A stretch of 18,339 nucleotides of DNA from Deltaproteobacteria bacterium (GTDB lineage Bacteria; Desulfobacterota; Desulfobacteria; Desulfobacterales; B30-G6): assembly GCA_019313725.1 (NCBI GenBank), contig JAFDAT010000102.1:1-18339 (forward strand), in the 5' to 3' direction. The notes beneath the pieces were generated by a model. The model saw only the letters and a program-made list of their open reading frames with translations. It was not told the DNA's origin and ran no database searches. Positions 14,608 to 18,339 of the stretch are shown in pieces; within the stretch, counting starts at the first letter, position 1, and every line of letters starts with the position of its first letter. Made by a program: the position numbers and the translations under genes.

Positions 14608-14743
14608 CCCGGCTGAACCGGAAAAGATGAACATCGAACATCCAACATCCAACATCGAACGCCGAATAGCCACAAGCAGGATTGGCAATCCGCCTTTTTT
14701 AAATATCCAATAATCAATATCCAACGCCCAATTATCAAGTTCC
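14608..14743. repeat. Dispersed intergenic repeat, copy B
   Basis: 14608-14710 matches copy A (13377-13480) in the same orientation. The adjoining 14701-14743 matches copy C (6538-6580) in inverted orientation. Copy B thus joins both parts and is the most complete form in the window. Confidence 0.85.
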
Positions 14744-14768
14744 GTATGCTTAATACCGAAATCATACA

Positions 14769-14860
14769 CATTAGAAACATGCATCAGCACTGATGGTTTT
14801 TTATATCCCAGATTTTGGGACAGGAATACTGCTCTCAAATGCGGCTGACTGTTTCTAATG
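14769..14860. repeat. 92-bp element bounded by an 11-bp perfect inverted repeat
   Basis: CATTAGAAACA (14769-14779) and TGTTTCTAATG (14850-14860) are perfect reverse complements. Inside are CATCAG-CA-CTGATG (14782-14795), followed on the plus strand by GTTTTTT, and TCCCA-GATTT-TGGGA (14806-14820). This gives a closed multi-branch fold. It could be a structured RNA in the operon leader or a small non-autonomous repeat element. Confidence 0.55.
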
Positions 14861-14882
14861 AATAGATAATAAAACGATCAAT

Positions 14883-15317
14883 TCAAGCCTTAGCGAAAAC
14901 ATAATTCAGCTGGCCGTTGGAGACCGTGTTGGCCACCGTTTTCATCTCCATGCCGATCTGAATGTCCTCTTCAGGTAAGTCACTGGAAATCCTGCCGAAT
15001 ACTTTGTACGGCCCGTAGTCGATAAGAGCGATACAGTAGGGGACGTCCGCCTCGAAGCCGATGGGAGCAAAGGTCAGCTTACTGAAGGTGACCAGTTTGC
15101 CGCTGCCGGCGACATCGAACCACTCCATATTGCTGGTCAGGCAATGGCTGCAATCCGCCCGGGGCGGAAAGAAAGCCGCGCCACAGTCCAGACATTTTGT
15201 GCCGGCGACTTTTCCATTCTCGAGGTGAGTGATGAAGTCGTTGGTTTTGGTTATTGCCGTAAAGCTTACCGTGCCAAATTTTTTAAACCGGTCGTCGACC
15301 TCTTTCTTCTTGCCCAT
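14883..15317 (-). CDS. DUF35 zinc-ribbon/OB-fold protein, thiolase partner
   Basis: 144 aa. N-terminal helix, then a rubredoxin-like zinc ribbon with Cys42, Cys45, Cys56 and Cys59 (KCLDCG ... DCSHCL), then an OB-fold domain (about 65-144), the DUF35 (YlxR-unrelated) architecture. Proteins of this family form complexes with SCP2-type thiolases, as in archaeal acetoacetyl-CoA thiolase/HMG-CoA synthase complexes and BbsA with BbsB in anaerobic toluene degradation. The start ATG lies 2 nt after the thiolase stop, with its GGGGAGG site inside the thiolase's last codons, so the two are translationally coupled and likely made in equal amounts. Confidence 0.92.
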   Translation of the reverse strand: MGKKKEVDDRFKKFGTVSFTAITKTNDFITHLENGKVAGTKCLDCGAAFFPPRADCSHCLTSNMEWFDVAGSGKLVTFSKLTFAPIGFEADVPYCIALIDYGPYKVFGRISSDLPEEDIQIGMEMKTVANTVSNGQLNYVFAKA

Positions 15318-15319
15318 GA

Positions 15320-16489
15320 TTACCTCCCCAAGATGGTTACATTTCCGTAGAGGCCCACGCCCCCGATATTGTGTACCAGGCCGATTTCGGGATCCTTTAC
15401 CTGGATGTCCCCGGCTTCGTCTCTCAACTGTAGCACGATGGTCCTGACCTGAGATCCTCCGGTAGCGCCGATGGGGTGGCCTTTAGAAAGCAGGCCGCCG
15501 TCCACGTTGACCGGAATCGATCCATCCTTGTAGGTCTCCTTACCGCGGATCAGCTCTTTTCCCTCTCCCGGTTCGGCAAATCCCAGATTTTCATAGGCCA
15601 TCATTTCGGCGATGGTAAAACAGTCGTGAACTTCGGCCACGTCGATATCCTTAGGCGTTACGCCGGCCATCTCGTAGGCCTGGCGGGCCGCATCCTGAGC
15701 CGCCGACAGTCCTGAAAACAGGTCACGCCCGGCCAGGTTTACGCTGGTGGTGGCGGAGCCGAGGCCCATGATCCAGACCGGTTTTTTGCAAAAGGATTTG
15801 GCTTTTTCTGCGCTGGCTACGATAATGCAGGAACTGCCGTCGGCATTGGCGCAGCAATCGCCTACCCGCAGGGGGGTCGCCACAGGGCGCCCCATGATAT
15901 TTTCAGGATCTTTAAACATCTCAAAGGTAACCGGTTTACGGTAGACGGCCCGGTCGTTGATCTGTCCGTAGGTAGCAGCCTTCACCCTGATAAGTGCAAG
16001 GTCGTCCGGTGTGGTGCCGTATTTTTCCATGTGTGCCCTGGCATACATGGCATAGTAGGCCGGCATCATGGTTCCGAAGGGGCTCTCCCACTGGATATCG
16101 GCGCCGCGGCCCATCCTCTCCTGCGATTCGGAGGATGATATTTCCGACATTTTCTGGAATCCGAGAACAGCGACAACATCGTGCAGTCCCGATTTTACCA
16201 GCGAATAGGCCAGCCTGATACCGGTGGTGCTGGAAGAGCACAGGCTTTCCACGTAAAAAGTGGGCTGCGGGTTCAGGCCGAGATATTCGGCAAAAACACC
16301 GGCCGGAGATCGCTGCTTGTCATATTCGGGGGCCGAACAGACTACCGACGCGCCGATATCCTTGGCGGTAATGCCGGCATCCAGCAGGCAGTCTTTGAAA
16401 CCGTCAAAGGCCAGTTCTCTGATAGACCCCGGATATTGCCGTACAAAGGTACTCTGGCCAACACCGATAATGGCTACTTTTTTTTCCAT
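15320..16489 (-). CDS. SCP2-type thiolase (acetyl-CoA acetyltransferase family)
   Basis: 389 aa. Thiolase-fold enzyme of the SCP-x/lipid-transfer type. The nucleophilic Cys84 lies in ESLCSSSTTG, with histidines at EVHDCF (His288) and SKGHPIGATGG (His338). At the C-terminus HNIGGVGLYG stands where classical thiolases have CxGG, which is normal for the SCP2-type branch. It would cleave a 3-oxoacyl-CoA with CoA, or condense in reverse, together with the DUF35 partner that follows. ATG 16489 has AAGGGG about 7 nt upstream. The 110-nt gap to the preceding SDR gene is bounded by a 13-bp inverted repeat. Specific substrate unknown. Confidence 0.92.
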   Translation of the reverse strand: MEKKVAIIGVGQSTFVRQYPGSIRELAFDGFKDCLLDAGITAKDIGASVVCSAPEYDKQRSPAGVFAEYLGLNPQPTFYVESLCSSSTTGIRLAYSLVKSGLHDVVAVLGFQKMSEISSSESQERMGRGADIQWESPFGTMMPAYYAMYARAHMEKYGTTPDDLALIRVKAATYGQINDRAVYRKPVTFEMFKDPENIMGRPVATPLRVGDCCANADGSSCIIVASAEKAKSFCKKPVWIMGLGSATTSVNLAGRDLFSGLSAAQDAARQAYEMAGVTPKDIDVAEVHDCFTIAEMMAYENLGFAEPGEGKELIRGKETYKDGSIPVNVDGGLLSKGHPIGATGGSQVRTIVLQLRDEAGDIQVKDPEIGLVHNIGGVGLYGNVTILGR

Positions 16490-16500
16490 TGAATTCCCCT

Positions 16501-16602
16501 TAAAATAAATTTTATAGAATTTTTATTGAACACATGTGCATTTAATCCAAATTCTCAGTCTCATAGGTTGTTGCAGGTGCTCGAGGGTGAAAATTTATTT
16601 TA
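16501..16602 (-). promoter_or_regulatory. 13-bp perfect inverted repeat spanning the SDR-thiolase gap
   Basis: TAAAATAAATTTT (16501-16513) and AAAATTTATTTTA (16590-16602) are perfect complements 76 nt apart. On the mRNA the left arm begins with the SDR stop codon and the right arm ends directly before the AAGGGG ribosome site of the thiolase. Pairing would bring the two genes' ends together and could set thiolase translation. Both arms are pure A/T, so chance is possible. Confidence 0.45.
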
Positions 16603-17352
16603 GATCATACCGTAGCCGCCGTCTACACAGAGCAGCTGCCCGGTAATATAATTGCTTTGGTCCGAAGCCAGAAAACAGAAAGCCGGTGAAATGTCATCGG
16701 GTTCGGCAAAACGTTTCAGCAGGATCCGGTTCATGTAGATTTCTTTCAGTTTTTCGTCTGTCCGGATTTTTTCGGTCATGTCCGTGGCCACAATCCCTAG
16801 GGAGATGACATTGGCGCAGACATTGTATCGGGCCATTTCCCGGGCAATGGATTTGGTCATGCTGATGATGCCCCCTTTGGCCGCACTGTAGTTGATCTGG
16901 CCCACCGTACCTACGAGCCCGGCAACCGAGGTCACATTGATAATTTTGCCGCTTTTCTGTTCCTTCATCAGTTTTCCGGCTGCCTGGGAACACAAAAAGG
17001 CGCCTTTCAGGTGGATATCCACAACCTGGTCCCATTGATCCTCAGTCATCTTTACCATCATGGCCGGTCGGGTAAAACCGGCATTGTTGACCAGAATATC
17101 GAGTTTTCCGAAGGTTTCGACCGCTTTGTCCACCAGCAGTTCAACATCCGCTTTCAGGGCGACATCCGCTTTGACGGCCACTGCCGTCGAGTCCATGGCT
17201 TCGATTTCCTCGACCACTTCTGCAGCCGCACTTTCATTGGATGTGTAATTGACCACGATACGGGCACCCTGTTTTGCGAAACCCAAGGCCACGGCCCGAC
17301 CGACCCCCCGGCTGCTGCCGGTAACCAGTGCGACTTTACCTTCCAGATTCAT
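16600..17352 (-). CDS. SDR-family dehydrogenase, FabG-like 3-hydroxyacyl-CoA/ACP dehydrogenase
   Basis: 250 aa classical short-chain dehydrogenase. Cofactor motif TGSSRGVG (11-18), NNAG (89-92), catalytic Ser142, Tyr155 and Lys159 (YSAAK). The Asn of the usual Asn-Ser-Tyr-Lys tetrad appears to be His114 (DIHLKG), as in some hydroxyacyl-CoA dehydrogenases. The usual PG after strand 6 reads ISLG. The annotation FabG would be by similarity only; beside a thiolase and hydratases, a 3-hydroxyacyl-CoA dehydrogenase role is more likely than fatty-acid synthesis. ATG 17352 has AGGAG about 6 nt upstream. First gene after the promoter at 17454-17482. Confidence 0.92.
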   Translation of the reverse strand: MNLEGKVALVTGSSRGVGRAVALGFAKQGARIVVNYTSNESAAAEVVEEIEAMDSTAVAVKADVALKADVELLVDKAVETFGKLDILVNNAGFTRPAMMVKMTEDQWDQVVDIHLKGAFLCSQAAGKLMKEQKSGKIINVTSVAGLVGTVGQINYSAAKGGIISMTKSIAREMARYNVCANVISLGIVATDMTEKIRTDEKLKEIYMNRILLKRFAEPDDISPAFCFLASDQSNYITGQLLCVDGGYGMI

Positions 17353-17453
17353 ATTTTTCTCCTGTTGGATATTATGGTGAATGTGCTTTGTGCGTTAGAC
17401 AATGCATGCTGAATATATTTCGAAACAAATCGGTTCAATGAATAACCTTAGCT

Positions 17454-17482
17454 ATATAATAGCTACATAAAAGCCAAGTCAA
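17454..17482 (-). promoter_or_regulatory. Sigma-70 type promoter of the SDR-thiolase operon with TAGCT direct repeat
   Basis: TTGACT (17482-17477), 17 nt, TTATAT (17459-17454) on the minus strand, about 100 nt upstream of the SDR start. Two TAGCT units 11 bp apart flank the -10 box in the same register as at the iorA promoter. Each is extended here to TAGCTA, giving TAGCTA-N5-TAGCTA. Confidence 0.65.
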
Positions 17483-17572
17483 GTAAAAAAGCGGAACTGT
17501 GTACCCTTGTTGCAAACGCCGTAGAACTTCAGAGTCAAGGCGTCTAAGGGTGTATGCAGCCGTATACCGCTT
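17483..17572 (-). terminator. Long segmented hairpin and T-run after the enoyl-CoA hydratase
   Basis: Starting one base after the hydratase stop, the minus strand can pair in three blocks: AAGCGG/CCGCTT (17572-17567 with 17494-17489), ACCCTT/AAGGGT (17551-17546 with 17508-17503) and ACGCC/GGCGT (17543-17539 with 17520-17516). The outer 3' arm runs into TTTTTT. It works as an intrinsic terminator on paper. The long three-block stem with asymmetric bulges is unusual and could also be a dispersed structured repeat. Confidence 0.55.
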
Positions 17573-18339
17573 CTATCGACCTTTCCATTGCGGAGGACGT
17601 TTTTCGGCAAAGGCTTTAGGACCTTCGATAAAATCCTCGGACCCGTACATGGCCTCTTGAATCGGAAACAGTCGGGGGACCTCTTCAAGAGGGTAGGCCA
17701 GGCCTTTTAGGGCTGCTTCTTTGCTGGCTTGAATGGCTATGGGTGATCCCATCATGATCTCGGTTGCCCATTTCCGGGCTGTGGTCATCAGATCCAGCAT
17801 GGGAACGACTTCATTGACGAGGCCGTACTGCATGGCTTCCTGGGCCGAAATGCGTTTTGAGGACAACAGCATCCCCATGGCCAGATGATAGGGAATCTGT
17901 CGTGGCAGGCGGTGTACGCCCATAGCCCCCGCGATCATCCCTACCCGGGGTTCCGGAAAACCAAAAGTGGCGTGGTCGGCGGCGATAATGATGTCACAGG
18001 CAAGGGCGACCTCGAACCCGCCGCCGAGGGCAAAACCGTTAACCGCGGCGATCATGGGTTTGAAACAATCATATCTGAACGTAATGCCGCCGAAACCGCC
18101 TTTTACTTTGGCAGTCTCTTTCGCAACTGCTTCGCCACCGTGCTGGGCCTGGTATTTCAAATCGTTTCCAGCCGAGAAGGCACGGTCACCAGCGCCGGTT
18201 ATGATGCATACCCAGGCATCCTGGTCTGTAGCAAAGTCATCGAAGGCCGCAGATATCTCGGTGCTGACCGGGGGACTGATGGCATTCATGGCTTCGGGCC
18301 GATTGAGCGTAACGATGGTTAAATGGTCCGTCTTTTCGG
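17573..18339 (-). CDS. Enoyl-CoA hydratase/isomerase (crotonase) family, 5' end outside window
   Basis: The frame is open to the right window edge and reads EKTDHLTIVTLNRPEAMNAIS before an internal ATG at 18289, the usual crotonase N-terminal strand pair. The true start is therefore beyond 18339, and 18289 should not be used. At least 255 codons are visible; the ending EKRPPQWKGR is typical. Oxyanion/active-site segments are AFSAGNDLK and ALGGGFEVALACD, and the second glutamate is in FGFPEPRVG, so hydratase chemistry is expected. Overall feel is close to CaiD/crotonobetainyl-CoA hydratase-like crotonases. It is followed immediately by a hairpin/T-run, and the next operon has its own promoter. 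Confidence 0.9.
   Translation of the reverse strand, partial: EKTDHLTIVTLNRPEAMNAISPPVSTEISAAFDDFATDQDAWVCIITGAGDRAFSAGNDLKYQAQHGGEAVAKETAKVKGGFGGITFRYDCFKPMIAAVNGFALGGGFEVALACDIIIAADHATFGFPEPRVGMIAGAMGVHRLPRQIPYHLAMGMLLSSKRISAQEAMQYGLVNEVVPMLDLMTTARKWATEIMMGSPIAIQASKEAALKGLAYPLEEVPRLFPIQEAMYGSEDFIEGPKAFAEKRPPQWKGR

Larger units (their letters stand above)
14534..14882. other. Repeat-filled gap between the DUF35 and hydratase genes
   Basis: 349 nt without a credible gene. From left to right it holds a 14-bp tandem repeat next to the hydratase start, repeat copy B with its copy-C-like extension, and an 11-bp inverted repeat element with internal hairpins. No clear minus-strand promoter was found, so whether the hydratase is co-transcribed with the thiolase is open. 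Confidence 0.6.

Noticed and set aside
13898..14713. 271-codon plus-strand open frame opposite the hydratase
   Set aside because: Antisense shadow of a clear crotonase that runs on into repeat copy B.
17479..17688. 69-codon minus-strand open frame across the hydratase end and terminator
   Set aside because: Out of frame with the hydratase and covers the hairpin; no support as a gene.

Overview
The window (about 50% GC by eye) reads as chromosomal DNA of a strictly anaerobic bacterium, most likely a Desulfobacterota (deltaproteobacterial, Desulfobacterales-like) organism. This rests on the ferredoxin-dependent indolepyruvate oxidoreductase, the set of CoA-thioester genes, the prkA/yeaH/spoVR neighbourhood and the style of the intergenic repeats. 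It is inferred from gene content and not from a marker gene.

Layout. (1) 1-1972, minus strand: iorA and the start of iorB, driven by a near-consensus sigma-70 type promoter at 2060-2088. (2) 2613-10862, plus strand: prkA (AAA+ serine protein kinase), yeaH/DUF444 (VWA-like protein with MIDAS), spoVR, and a second, very divergent prkA paralogue. The second prkA is broken by an exact 20-bp tandem duplication at 9816-9855; removing one copy restores a single 793-codon frame. (3) 10920-18339, minus strand: a CoA-thioester pathway. In transcription order it holds an enoyl-CoA hydratase (cut by the window end), a hairpin/T-run terminator, a promoter, an SDR dehydrogenase, an SCP2-type thiolase with its DUF35 zinc-ribbon/OB partner, a second hydratase resembling cyclic dienoyl-CoA hydratases, a 71-aa CxxC protein, a cysteine hydrolase of the isochorismatase family and an acyl-CoA ligase. 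The set could activate an acid to its CoA thioester, hydrate it, oxidise it and cleave it thiolytically, as in beta-oxidation or an anaerobic aromatic/alicyclic acid route.

The PrkA-YeaH-SpoVR set is the conserved stress/stationary-phase (sporulation-associated in Bacillus) module. Here two unlike PrkA proteins flank YeaH and SpoVR. Intergenic spaces are full of dispersed repeats and dyads. A 28-bp perfect inverted repeat brackets spoVR-prkA2, and related ~100-bp repeats lie at about 6.5, 13.4 and 14.7 kb. The iorA promoter and the SDR-operon promoter share the same TAGCT-N6-TAGCT direct repeat at the same place over the -10 box, which suggests common regulation of two loci 15 kb apart. No rRNA, tRNA, CRISPR array or transposase gene was seen.
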